From Syntrophomonas sp. UBA1376 (GTDB taxonomy: Bacteria; Bacillota; Syntrophomonadia; Syntrophomonadales; Syntrophomonadaceae): DNA of 64,000 bases. Position numbers and translations under genes: made by a program. The notes under the pieces were generated by a model. The model saw nothing but the letters and a program-made list of their open reading frames with translations, ran no database searches and had not been told where the DNA came from. The DNA lies in the NCBI GenBank assembly GCA_002305535.1, contig DBRE01000111.1, positions 13,371 through 77,370 on the forward strand. Reading direction: 5' to 3'. Shown in pieces: positions 1-7,172 of this stretch. How positions within the stretch are numbered: position 1 is the first letter of the stretch; each line of letters begins with the position of its first letter.

Positions 1-398
1 TCTAACGCATCTTCCACCGTGTAGATAGGTTCGATCAATGGTTTACCGGCACGCCTGTATTTGCGATTTTTGCGCTCCACTTCACATTCTTGGATATACC
101 CTGAATCAGGCATTAAAATACTGGCCAACTCCTGGGTGGGCTTGCTGCAATAAATTGGTCCGCTAAAGCCATGTTTACAAAGTTTGGGAACTAAGCCAAT
201 ATGATCGATATGAGCATGGGTAAGAATCAGAAAGTCTATGGACTGGGGATCAACACCGAAATCCTGGTAATTGCGTTCTTTGATTTGCTTGGGACCCTGA
301 AACAGACCACAGTCTATCGCAAAGCGCGTGCTGCCGGTATCTACCACAAAAAAAGAACCCGTTACTGTTCGAGTAGCGCCTAAAAAAGTGATTTTCAT
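1..398 (-). CDS. MBL-fold/beta-CASP-type metallohydrolase, 3' end cut by window edge
   Basis: Only the N-terminal 132 residues are in the window; the gene continues beyond base 1. Translation starts at ATG 398 behind a GGAGG site. The signature HAHIDH at residues 61-66 is the zinc-binding HxHxDH motif of the metallo-beta-lactamase fold. The opening FLGATRTVTGS and the CGLFQG segment near residues 30-35 resemble the beta-CASP branch (YSH1/CPSF-like exoribonucleases and nucleases), so an RNA-processing role is the best guess. The beta-CASP insert itself lies outside the window, so substrate cannot be judged. A TATAAT-like element sits upstream near 465-475, but no clear -35 is visible. Confidence 0.8.
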   Translation of the reverse strand, partial: MKITFLGATRTVTGSFFVVDTGSTRFAIDCGLFQGPKQIKERNYQDFGVDPQSIDFLILTHAHIDHIGLVPKLCKHGFSGPIYCSKPTQELASILMPDSGYIQECEVERKNRKYRRAGKPLIEPIYTVEDAL

Positions 399-466
399 GA
401 TTGTGTATTATCCTCCAAATAGTTGCGGTGGTTAACAATATTGTAATTTTTTTTATTATATATCTA

Positions 467-943
467 TTATACCGCAACGATTTGTCGGGCGTCCTTCTTT
501 TTCCCCAATTTGTTGTACTCTTGTTGAAAGTTGATTACTTCCCTGCGAATTACAGTGGGATTGCCTTGCTTCAAAACTTCCTCAAGGTTTTCAAAACTGA
601 TGCGTCCAAATTCGCGCACTACTTCGTTACTATCCAAATCATCCACCACTTCCAGGTAGCGATTATGAACCTGTTCAAATATGGCATAATACAGTTCCTT
701 TATCTGGCTTATTCTCTTTTGTAACGGGCCAATATCAAAGTCATCACGCTCCACTAAAAAGACTATACTGTGCAAGAGGTTGGCCAGTAGTTTATTTTGG
801 AATATGGCTACCATTACTTCCCGACGGTATTGTTTAGTCAAAACATAGCGGGTGTATTCTCTCACTTCTCTTTTCCCGGAAGGAGTCAGCAGATCCAGCA
901 TATTGATAATTTCAATGTCCCCGGCAGTTATATCAGCAAACAC
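467..943 (-). CDS. Hypothetical protein, 158 aa
   Basis: I do not recognise this family. The start is a GTG at 943, seven bases after a perfect AGGAGG; the ATG three bases earlier is out of frame and closes after five codons. The protein is soluble, charged and probably all-helical, with no signal peptide, membrane helix or cysteine motif. It contains a central hydrophobic helix (around residues 45-65) and a lysine-rich C terminus. It may be co-transcribed with the metallohydrolase downstream (69 bases apart), but a TATAAT-like element lies between them. Its ribosome site is buried in a hairpin (946-978), which suggests translational control. Function unknown. Confidence 0.7.
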   Translation of the reverse strand: MFADITAGDIEIINMLDLLTPSGKREVREYTRYVLTKQYRREVMVAIFQNKLLANLLHSIVFLVERDDFDIGPLQKRISQIKELYYAIFEQVHNRYLEVVDDLDSNEVVREFGRISFENLEEVLKQGNPTVIRREVINFQQEYNKLGKKKDARQIVAV

Positions 944-945
944 AT

Positions 946-978
946 GAAAACCTCCTTTAGCTGTCTAAAAGAGGTTTC
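946..978 (-). promoter_or_regulatory. Hairpin enclosing the Shine-Dalgarno of the 158-aa gene
   Basis: On the minus strand GAAACCTCTTTTA, a six-base loop GACAGC and TAAAGGAGGTTTTC fold into about 13 base pairs with one bulged U and one G-U pair. The AGGAGG serving the GTG at 943 is wholly within the 3' arm. Such a fold would hide the ribosome site unless melted or bound. That it regulates translation is inference; no known riboswitch consensus was recognised upstream. Confidence 0.5.
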
Positions 979-1080
979 CACCCACCGACTTCAATTCCTT
1001 TAGTTAATTATCGTAATATTAATAGGCATTTCTAACGATTTCGTTCTATTTCATCATAAAACCTTTGCGAATTTTGCCAC

Positions 1081-2256
1081 TTAAGCGGGTCGATGTCGAC
1101 GCAGGAAATTCCCCATTCTCTCGATGGCAGTCTCAATGTTGGGAATACTGGCAGCATAACAACAGCGTATGAAACCTTCGCCATTGGTGCCAAAGGCATT
1201 ACCCGGCACTACAGCTACCTGTTCTTCGGTTAGCAACTGTTCACAGAAGTCTTCACTACTCAAGCCAGACACCTTAATGGATGGGAAACAATAGAATGCT
1301 CCTTGGGGTTCAAAACAGTCCAGGCCTATTTCACGAAAGCCCTTAAGAATTATTTTACGGCGGTTGTTATAATCTGCCACCATTTTGACCATCTCGGTAT
1401 TCCCATTGCGCAGGGCTTCTATGGCAGCTTTTTGACCCATGATAGGGGCACACATTATCGTATACTGATGCACTTTATTCATAGCCGAGATCAGATCCTT
1501 ATTCCCACAGGCATAGCCAATTCTCCATCCAGTCATAGCATAAGCCTTGGAAAAGCCGTTCATCACCAGAGTACGGTCACGCATACCGGGAAATGATGCA
1601 ATGGAAACATGCTGGCCCTGGTAAGTGAGTTCACAGTATATTTCATCGGATATAACGATCAAATCATGTTTCTTAATAATATCCACCAGAGGCTGCAGAT
1701 CATCAGCTGTCATTATCCCACCAGTGGGATTGTTGGGATAGGCCAAAATCAGTACTTTACTGCGAGGAGTTATACAACTCTCTAAAACATCAGGCTTGAG
1801 GCGGTATTCATCTTGGTCATAAGTTGGAACCGCCACTGGTTTACCATAAGCCAGAGTGGCACCTGGAGCATAGGAAACAAAGCAGGGTTCAGGCACCAGT
1901 ACCTCATCTCCCGGTTCCAGCAATACCCGCAAAGCTAAATCTACGGCTTCACTGACCCCTATAGTAACCAGTACCTCGTTAGCCGGCGAATACTCCACTC
2001 CAATCTTCCTCTTTTGATAGGCGGCTATCTCTTCTCGAAGCTCCAGAAGACCGGCATTGGATGTATACATGGTATAGCCTTTCTCCAGAGAATAAAAGCA
2101 TTCTTCTCTGATATGCCAGGGCGTAACATAATCCGGTTCCCCTACTCCCAGAGAAATTGCTCCTTCGGTCTGAATTACTAAGTCAAAAAACTTTCGTATA
2201 CCAGAAGGAGGTATTGAGTTAACCACCTGGGAAATGTATTTGCTCATGTCGCTCAC
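1081..2256 (-). CDS. PLP-dependent class I/II aminotransferase, probably alanine-linked
   Basis: Fold-type I aminotransferase of 391 residues, the usual family length. NNPTG sits at residues 175-179, the PLP pyridine-binding Asp near 204 (SDEIY), the Schiff-base Lys at 237 in GFSKAYA, and the phosphate-binding Arg at 245 in MTGWR; the substrate-carboxylate Arg is in GFIRCCYA near the C terminus. The start is a GTG overlapping the TGA of the Lrp gene by four bases (GTGA), so the two are translationally coupled. The T-box leader ahead of the pair has a probable GCC (alanine) specifier, which favours a transaminase making or using alanine. Aspartate or another amino acid remains possible from sequence alone. 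Confidence 0.92.
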   Translation of the reverse strand: MSDMSKYISQVVNSIPPSGIRKFFDLVIQTEGAISLGVGEPDYVTPWHIREECFYSLEKGYTMYTSNAGLLELREEIAAYQKRKIGVEYSPANEVLVTIGVSEAVDLALRVLLEPGDEVLVPEPCFVSYAPGATLAYGKPVAVPTYDQDEYRLKPDVLESCITPRSKVLILAYPNNPTGGIMTADDLQPLVDIIKKHDLIVISDEIYCELTYQGQHVSIASFPGMRDRTLVMNGFSKAYAMTGWRIGYACGNKDLISAMNKVHQYTIMCAPIMGQKAAIEALRNGNTEMVKMVADYNNRRKIILKGFREIGLDCFEPQGAFYCFPSIKVSGLSSEDFCEQLLTEEQVAVVPGNAFGTNGEGFIRCCYAASIPNIETAIERMGNFLRRHRPA

Positions 2257-2741
2257 GGACTGACCACCAGCCTTCTATCCTGTTGGGGTTCTTCAAATAT
2301 AAAGTTGTCTTGCTTGTAGCGCTTTAACACAAAGTGGGTGACTGTACTCTGAACCTGATCAATGGTGGAAAGTTTATGAGAAACAAACCAGGCAATGTCT
2401 TTCATAGTTTCGCCTTGGACGGTCACTGATAGATCATAAGTCCCACTCATGAGATAAACACAGCGCACTTCAGGAAAACGGCTAATACGTTCCGCTGTAC
2501 GATTGAAGCCCACTTCCCTTTCCGGAACCAGTTTTACATCGATCATGGCGGTTACTCCGTCAACCCCCAGCTTATCCCAATCAATGATGGCGTTGTAACC
2601 TAATATGACCTTTTCTTGCTCTAATTTTGTCAGTATATCAGTAATGCGCTCCTCATCCTGTTCGAGTATGGTGGCTATGGTTTTGATACTCATCTTGGCA
2701 TCACTTTCCAAGAGACTAAGCACCTTTTTTTCCAGTTCCAT
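2253..2741 (-). CDS. Lrp/AsnC family transcriptional regulator
   Basis: Protein of 162 residues with an N-terminal winged HTH (about residues 1-50) and a C-terminal RAM/ACT-like ligand-binding domain (about 65-150, including the conserved YLMSGTYDLSV turn). Lrp/AsnC proteins form dimers to octamers and respond to amino acids. The ATG follows AAGGAGG by six bases. It is the first gene after the T-box and overlaps the aminotransferase by four bases, so it probably senses the amino acid that the aminotransferase handles. The C-terminal tail after about residue 140 is a little longer than the family minimum. Confidence 0.93.
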   Translation of the reverse strand: MELEKKVLSLLESDAKMSIKTIATILEQDEERITDILTKLEQEKVILGYNAIIDWDKLGVDGVTAMIDVKLVPEREVGFNRTAERISRFPEVRCVYLMSGTYDLSVTVQGETMKDIAWFVSHKLSTIDQVQSTVTHFVLKRYKQDNFIFEEPQQDRRLVVSP

Positions 2742-2770
2742 GTTCGTCCTCCTTCAGCCTTATTATGATA

Positions 2771-2805
2771 AAAACAAAAAATCTCATCCCCTATGAAGGG
2801 ACGAG
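2771..2805 (-). terminator. Intrinsic terminator of the T-box leader
   Basis: Minus-strand stem CTCGTCCC / GGGGATGAG with a short TTCATA loop, followed by TTTTTTGTTTT. It immediately follows the T-box sequence and competes with the antiterminator, as in canonical T-box leaders. Confidence 0.9.
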
Positions 2806-3012
2806 AGTTTTCCCGCGGTACCACCCTAGTTGGCTATGCCCACTTGAGCCCTGTAACGGCGGGTACCGTCTGATTTGGTATGGTTGCCCATAGTACATCA
2901 GCACTCCCAGGTGGCCTTCACTGTGTCCAGTCACCGGCTTTCACCTACCCCGGCTCTCTGCTAACCTTCTCACAATTACTCATCTGGTCATCGTGTTCAC
3001 TTATACTAATTT
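2806..3012 (-). promoter_or_regulatory. T-box riboswitch leader, predicted tRNA-Ala (GCC) specifier
   Basis: The minus strand carries the T-box sequence AGGGTGGTACCGCGG at 2813-2827, which pairs with uncharged tRNA NCCA. Upstream is a recognisable stem I: CCAG/CTGG and TGTG/CACA arms bracket an internal loop with AGTA on the 5' side and GTGAAGGCCAC on the 3' side. By the usual register (GAA, one base, codon, A) the specifier is GCC at 2913-2915, alanine; a one-base shift would read GGC, glycine. The AG-bulge/distal-loop motif GAGAGCCGG follows the 5' arm. The intrinsic terminator at 2771-2805 completes an attenuation switch that should turn on lrp-aminotransferase when charged tRNA-Ala is scarce. 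Confidence 0.93.
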
Positions 3013-3018
3013 TAATAT

Positions 3019-3047
3019 ATCCTAGCATTGCCAGGGTCTGCCGTCAA
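3019..3047 (-). promoter_or_regulatory. Sigma-A type promoter of the T-box operon
   Basis: Minus-strand TTGACG (3042-3047), 17-base spacer, then TAGGAT (3019-3024), the latter preceded by TGC as an extended -10. Transcription would start near 3012, just before stem I. Confidence 0.75.
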
Positions 3048-3167
3048 GGACATTTGGCTCAGAAACTTTTCTTCGCCATAATTCGCCATCTCAGGTAATA
3101 TTTCTTTGAACTATTCCTGGATAGTTTGCATATTATTACTCTAGACTTTCATCCGGAGGTGTCCACT

Positions 3168-3407
3168 ATGAATTCAACCCACTGGTTAAAGCTTGAAGAA
3201 CAAAAAGTAGCTGAACAGGTAGATAGATATTTTAGATCCAGCCGGATGACCTTACGAGAAAAGCTCTTTCACGCCCTACTGATCGCCCAATATGATTTGG
3301 AAGCCCATCATTTTTGTTCCGAAGATGAACGCCAGCGTCTCATTCTGTATATTGATATTTTGGAATCAATGCTATCCAAACTACAGGGTCTTGAAAAGCA
3401 AGCCTAA
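3168..3407 (+). CDS. Small hypothetical protein, 79 aa
   Basis: Family not recognised. The start chosen is ATG 3168, seven bases after CGGAGGT; an upstream in-frame ATG at 3126 lacks a ribosome site. The product is hydrophilic and predicted helical, with a DNA/RNA-neutral composition, one cysteine and one histidine pair (HHFC) near residue 45. It lies between the divergent T-box promoter and the convergent phosphatase-like gene, with which its stop codon overlaps by four bases. A weak TTGAAC element lies upstream. No functional claim can be made. Confidence 0.6.
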   Translation: MNSTHWLKLEEQKVAEQVDRYFRSSRMTLREKLFHALLIAQYDLEAHHFCSEDERQRLILYIDILESMLSKLQGLEKQA

Positions 3408-4570
3408 CGGAACAACAGGAATTTCCTCTTCAACCACCTATACTCCACCAGATATCCTGCTGCCATCAGCAAAAATATCCCACCCCCTATCCAGCGTTGC
3501 AGCTGGATTTTATTCTGCAACTTATCAATAGTTCCTTCCCTTTGTCCGGCATATTGGAATATATTCTCGCGTTCTTCCTGTACTGCCATCAGCTGTTTAA
3601 TGGTGTGGTATAATTCCTCCTGGGACTGAAAGTAACGGTTCCAGGTAATAATACGCTCCTTCTTCAGGCTGTTGATCCACATATGAAGAACTGATATCTG
3701 GTCGCGGGGCTCAACTGCTATAGCTTCATAAAGAGGAATCCCCCGAACGTTAAACTGGGTTTTAATACCCAGCAAATATGATAAGGTGGGAAATACATCG
3801 ATCAACATGGTATCGGTCATTATTACCCCCGACTTACAGCCCGGACCTCGCATGATCAGGGGCGAGAAATTACTGGTGGAGGAACTGCGCGGAGAAGTAA
3901 TAACAATAAGGGTTTTATCTAACTGGTCATGTTTACGCAGATCATCCAACAGTTCTCCAATATACTGATCCACCTTAGTAATAGACTGGTAATAGTTCTT
4001 CTGGTTAAGTGACAGCAAGGCATCCAGGCAATCATTAGAATAAATGTAAGTAAAATAGGGATGCTCCGCATTGTATTGTTCAATAGCTGTCTGAAATGCC
4101 TGACGGTCATTCTGCTTGGCATCCACTTTGATGTATGTTCCTGCCGATAGCATTTCCAACTTGCCCCCGGAAGCATCTACCATCAAGACCTTACGATCTG
4201 ACTTTTTAACCTGCTCCAACAGTGATTCAGCTTCCAGCCTGTCACCAGCACTTATAAACTTGTGCTCTTCAGGAAAACTTCCGGTAAGAAGACATGCTTC
4301 TGAGGCTTCGATGGAGTTAACCGTAAACGACCTGCTTTTCTTGTCAATTACGCCCTCGCTGCCCAGATAATCCATATTGGGCGTATAGGCACTTATAAAA
4401 CCTTCGTAGTTCAGCCCATCTACACTTATCACAAACACCTGCTCGATGGAGATATCCGATGAAACTGCCGACTGTCCACTAGACTCTGTCTGAGCTATTG
4501 CGGACTCAACCAGCAGAAACCCCAGTATTAGAAAAACCACAGATGCAAGTCTGATCGGCTTATATGACAT
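3404..4570 (-). CDS. Alkaline phosphatase/phosphodiesterase-superfamily protein, exported and C-terminally anchored
   Basis: Starts with a signal peptide (hydrophobic residues 9-25, AIA cleavage region near 26). The segment VFVISVDGLN places the metal-binding Asp at 51, and the stretch ending LLTGSFPEEH near 95-103 matches the nucleophile-region end of type I phosphodiesterase/phosphopentomutase-like members of the alkaline phosphatase superfamily. A later HMW/ITSPRSSST region corresponds to the metal-site half, but canonical DxHG/HGxxxxxxH spacing is degraded, so catalysis is uncertain. A coiled segment (about 320-355) leads to one C-terminal membrane helix (about 361-380) with a positive tail. 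The start ATG 4570 follows GGGGGGAG. Probably faces the outside of the membrane; substrate unknown. Confidence 0.75.
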   Translation of the reverse strand: MSYKPIRLASVVFLILGFLLVESAIAQTESSGQSAVSSDISIEQVFVISVDGLNYEGFISAYTPNMDYLGSEGVIDKKSRSFTVNSIEASEACLLTGSFPEEHKFISAGDRLEAESLLEQVKKSDRKVLMVDASGGKLEMLSAGTYIKVDAKQNDRQAFQTAIEQYNAEHPYFTYIYSNDCLDALLSLNQKNYYQSITKVDQYIGELLDDLRKHDQLDKTLIVITSPRSSSTSNFSPLIMRGPGCKSGVIMTDTMLIDVFPTLSYLLGIKTQFNVRGIPLYEAIAVEPRDQISVLHMWINSLKKERIITWNRYFQSQEELYHTIKQLMAVQEERENIFQYAGQREGTIDKLQNKIQLQRWIGGGIFLLMAAGYLVEYRWLKRKFLLFR

Positions 4571-4635
4571 GCGGTCTCCCCCCTTCTCGGTTCTGTAACA
4601 TATATATTGGGGGATAATGTCACTTAGACCTGTGC

Positions 4636-6303
4636 TCAGTAACGACCACTGCGGATAATGGAATAAACCAGGAAAAGGCCGAGAATCAGTGCAGTTACGA
4701 ATCCCGCTTCGGCTAAGGGAATCCTACCAAATAAGCTGCTGGTACTGGTATCAGCTACCAACGAGGAACCGATGATTATGCTAGCCAAAATAATCGCGAG
4801 AGAGAGCCGGTTAGACAGAACATCGATTTTGGAAGACAAGCGACGCAGATTGGCATGCTCCATCTTGATTTTAAGATCCCCTTCAGTCAGCATCTTCATG
4901 ATGGTATCCAATTGTCCGGGGAAAGAACGGGTGAGGTTAGCGTAGTCCCCTAGCATAGCAGTTACCATTTGTTTAATCTGGTCAGGAGACATTTTTTTAG
5001 CCAGCACCTTGCGTCCATAAGGCTCGGCCAAATCAACCAGACTTATCTCGGGATCTAATTGGGTCACCAGGGTCTCCACGGTCATAAGCATTTTACTTAG
5101 CAAAGATACCTCAGCCGGCAAACGCATTTGGTATTTCACCGATATATCCATTAACTCATGCAAGGCTTCCATAATATCGATCTGGGCCAGAGGCTTTCCA
5201 TAATACTTGTGCTGCAGAGTACTTACATCTTTGCGGAGCTCCTCTTTGTTTATTTTTTGATGGCTGATACCAATATCCAAGATAGCCCGGGTGACCGCAT
5301 CCGTATCGTAACGCATCATGCCTATCAGTAAGGCAACATATTTTTCCCGAGCCTGGTGCTCCACCACTCCAACCTGTCCAAAGTCGTAGAAGACAATTAC
5401 CTCGCCCTCACCAATAGCTATATTGCCCGGATGAGGATCAGCATGGAAAACGCTATTATCGTAAACCTGTTTAAAGAGTGCTTCAATCAAACGTGACGCT
5501 ATAAGTCTGCTATCGTAGTTGGCTCTTTTCAATTCAGCCAGATTAGATATTTTAATGCCACCAACATACTCCATGACTAAAACCCGTTGAGTAGAATAGT
5601 CCCAATGGATCTTGGGAATACGAACCGTAGGGTCGTTGCGATATAACTTATAAAAATTGGCAGCATTACGCGCTTCTTTGTGAAAATCCAATTCATTGAT
5701 AATGGCCTGACTAAGTTCAGCCACTATTTCGCTCACCTTATAAAGACGCCCCCACTTGGTGCGCTTTTCTAGTAACTGAGCCAGTTCCATCATTATTGCC
5801 AAGTCAGTTCTTACCTGCGCCTCAATGTTAGGACGTTGAACCTTAACTACTACGTGCTCACCGGTTTTTAGGTAAGCTTCATGAACTTGTCCCATGGATG
5901 CCGCTGCTATAGGTTCTCGGTCAAAACTGGCGAACAGGTCATCAATTAGGATTCCTTCTTCCAGGCACAGCTGCTCCACTTGTTCATAAGGAAACGGTGC
6001 TACCCCGTCCTGTAATTTTTCGAACTCCTCAATATAGGCTGGAGCGAGCAAATCAGGCCTTACGCTGAGCAGTTGCCCTAGTTTAACAAAGGCAGCCCCC
6101 AACTCTTCAAAAGCCTCTCTCAAATGTCTGGCTGCAGACGGTGATCGAAAATCTACCTGCTGATTGGATTTGGTCTTGCCATACTTGAACTTTCGTAAAG
6201 TAAAGCGATCAAATATGAAGCCAAACCCATGCTTCATCAGGACATTAACTACCTCACGATAGCGCGGCAGATGGTTGACGTGGCTTAACCTTTTACCTAA
6301 CAT
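4636..6303 (-). CDS. ubiB: ABC1/UbiB/AarF family atypical kinase-like protein
   Basis: 555 residues, typical for the family. The KxGQ motif occurs at residues 74-77 (VKLGQLLSVRPDLL), the alanine-rich nucleotide loop AASMGQVH at 134-141, the VVVKVQRP lysine at about 154, the catalytic-loop equivalent HADPHPGNI near 288-296 and the metal-binding DFGQVG near 308. Two hydrophobic helices at the C terminus (about 500-520 and 530-550) anchor it to the membrane. UbiB-family members are ATPases tied to isoprenoid lipid or quinone metabolism. Here it follows a phasin-like gene by 33 bases, a pairing that suggests a lipid or granule context. Ubiquinone synthesis itself is not implied in an anaerobe. 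Confidence 0.93.
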   Translation of the reverse strand: MLGKRLSHVNHLPRYREVVNVLMKHGFGFIFDRFTLRKFKYGKTKSNQQVDFRSPSAARHLREAFEELGAAFVKLGQLLSVRPDLLAPAYIEEFEKLQDGVAPFPYEQVEQLCLEEGILIDDLFASFDREPIAAASMGQVHEAYLKTGEHVVVKVQRPNIEAQVRTDLAIMMELAQLLEKRTKWGRLYKVSEIVAELSQAIINELDFHKEARNAANFYKLYRNDPTVRIPKIHWDYSTQRVLVMEYVGGIKISNLAELKRANYDSRLIASRLIEALFKQVYDNSVFHADPHPGNIAIGEGEVIVFYDFGQVGVVEHQAREKYVALLIGMMRYDTDAVTRAILDIGISHQKINKEELRKDVSTLQHKYYGKPLAQIDIMEALHELMDISVKYQMRLPAEVSLLSKMLMTVETLVTQLDPEISLVDLAEPYGRKVLAKKMSPDQIKQMVTAMLGDYANLTRSFPGQLDTIMKMLTEGDLKIKMEHANLRRLSSKIDVLSNRLSLAIILASIIIGSSLVADTSTSSLFGRIPLAEAGFVTALILGLFLVYSIIRSGRY

Positions 6304-6336
6304 AGGCGTACCTCCGTCATTTGGAAAACTGCCATA

Positions 6337-6633
6337 CTATGATTGCTCAAATCGCTTTTCCAGTTCACTGATGCGTGCCTTAAGCTCTTCCAATTCTGAT
6401 TGAGTTGAGGTGGAGAAATCCTTTTTCCAGCCACCCATTTCTTCCTGTACCAACTTGCGAATGGCTTTTCTCTCTTCTTCACCCCTTTTTATGAGGTTCT
6501 CTACGACCTCCCCAGCCTCTTCCCGACTGATTTCTCCTTTTTCCATAAGCTCATCGACTATCTTCTCTATCCTGTCCCGAGTTACGCTGAACATACCCAG
6601 ACCCAAATACAAAACTTTTTCAATCATTTTCAT
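6337..6633 (-). CDS. Phasin-like (polyhydroxyalkanoate granule-associated type) coiled-coil protein
   Basis: Protein of 98 residues: a short amphipathic N terminus (KVLYLGLGMFSVTRDR), an acidic/basic helix containing LMEKGEISREEAGE, and a C-terminal leucine-heptad coiled coil (ELEELKARISELEKRF). This layout is that of PhaF/PhaI-like phasins, small amphipathic proteins that coat PHA granules or membranes. The start ATG follows AAGGAGG by eight bases. It is the first gene of a probable operon with the UbiB-type gene. No PHA synthase is in the window, so granule binding is inference from family resemblance. Confidence 0.75.
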   Translation of the reverse strand: MKMIEKVLYLGLGMFSVTRDRIEKIVDELMEKGEISREEAGEVVENLIKRGEEERKAIRKLVQEEMGGWKKDFSTSTQSELEELKARISELEKRFEQS

Positions 6634-6806
6634 ATTATAATCCTCCTTCTTTACGTAATTCTAAGTCATGCTGGTTAACTTCATAGTATCATATGTGAAA
6701 TGAGCAAACATCATACAAAGCGGTTTATTTCACCAAAGGCTAAGGGTGCAAAAACCCTTTACTGCTAGACATCGTCATGGTCTACTGCTGCTTATCCGAA
6801 CTCATT

Positions 6807-6836
6807 TTGTCAATTTTTCGCCTTGATTTCTATAAT
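6807..6836 (+). promoter_or_regulatory. Promoter of tRNA-Lys
   Basis: TTGTCA (6807-6812), 18-base spacer and a perfect TATAAT (6831-6836), placing the start about 30 bases before the mature tRNA. Confidence 0.75.
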
Positions 6837-6871
6837 GACAGCCTTTATAATATCAATTGCGGCAATTACAT

Positions 6872-6948
6872 GGGCCATTAGCTCAATTAGGCAGAGCAGC
6901 TGACTCTTAATCAGAAGGTTGAAGGTTCGATTCCTTCATGGCCCACCA
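6872..6948 (+). tRNA. tRNA-Lys (anticodon CTT)
   Basis: A full cloverleaf can be folded: acceptor GGGCCAT/ATGGCCC, D arm GCTC/GAGC, anticodon loop CTCTTAA with CTT at positions 34-36, T arm GAAGG/CCTTC with TTCGATT, discriminator A and encoded CCA. The first pair of the anticodon stem is a G-A mismatch (position 27-43), where many Firmicute tRNA-Lys genes have U-A. Confidence 0.97.
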
Positions 6949-6978
6949 TTGAAAATCCCAATATATAGGCAAATACAA

Positions 6979-7013
6979 AGGGGAGAAGTTATTAGACTTC
7001 TCCCCTGTTTTTT
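6979..7013 (+). terminator. Terminator of tRNA-Lys
   Basis: Perfect 11-bp stem AGGGGAGAAGT/ACTTCTCCCCT with a six-base loop, then GTTTTTT. Confidence 0.92.
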
Positions 7014-7172
7014 ATAACCGATGCCAAACCGATGCCATAATATATTACAAGGACTCCAACAACCTATCTGACTTTCGATCAGTGTGTCCCACATTTGAGT
7101 CGGAACGAGCCCTCTCCAAAGTCATCGTGGAAACTAAGAAGAAAAGCAAACGGCAGAACGGCAACGCAGTAA
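7014..7172. other. Non-coding stretch after tRNA-Lys with a short tandem repeat
   Basis: Contains AACCGATGCC twice within 7016-7041 (separated by AA) and then about 110 bases that are open in one plus-strand frame with no start, ribosome site or recognised similarity. A decayed fragment of something inserted beside the tRNA is possible, but no integrase or matching tRNA 3' repeat was found. Confidence 0.3.

Noticed and set aside
2880..3098. Open plus-strand frame of 72 codons
   Set aside because: It lies across the T-box leader and promoter; coding is excluded by the conserved RNA elements on the other strand and the absence of a ribosome site.
6949..7013. Phage attachment site at the tRNA-Lys end
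   Set aside because: No repeated copy of the tRNA 3' end and no integrase gene were found in the window.
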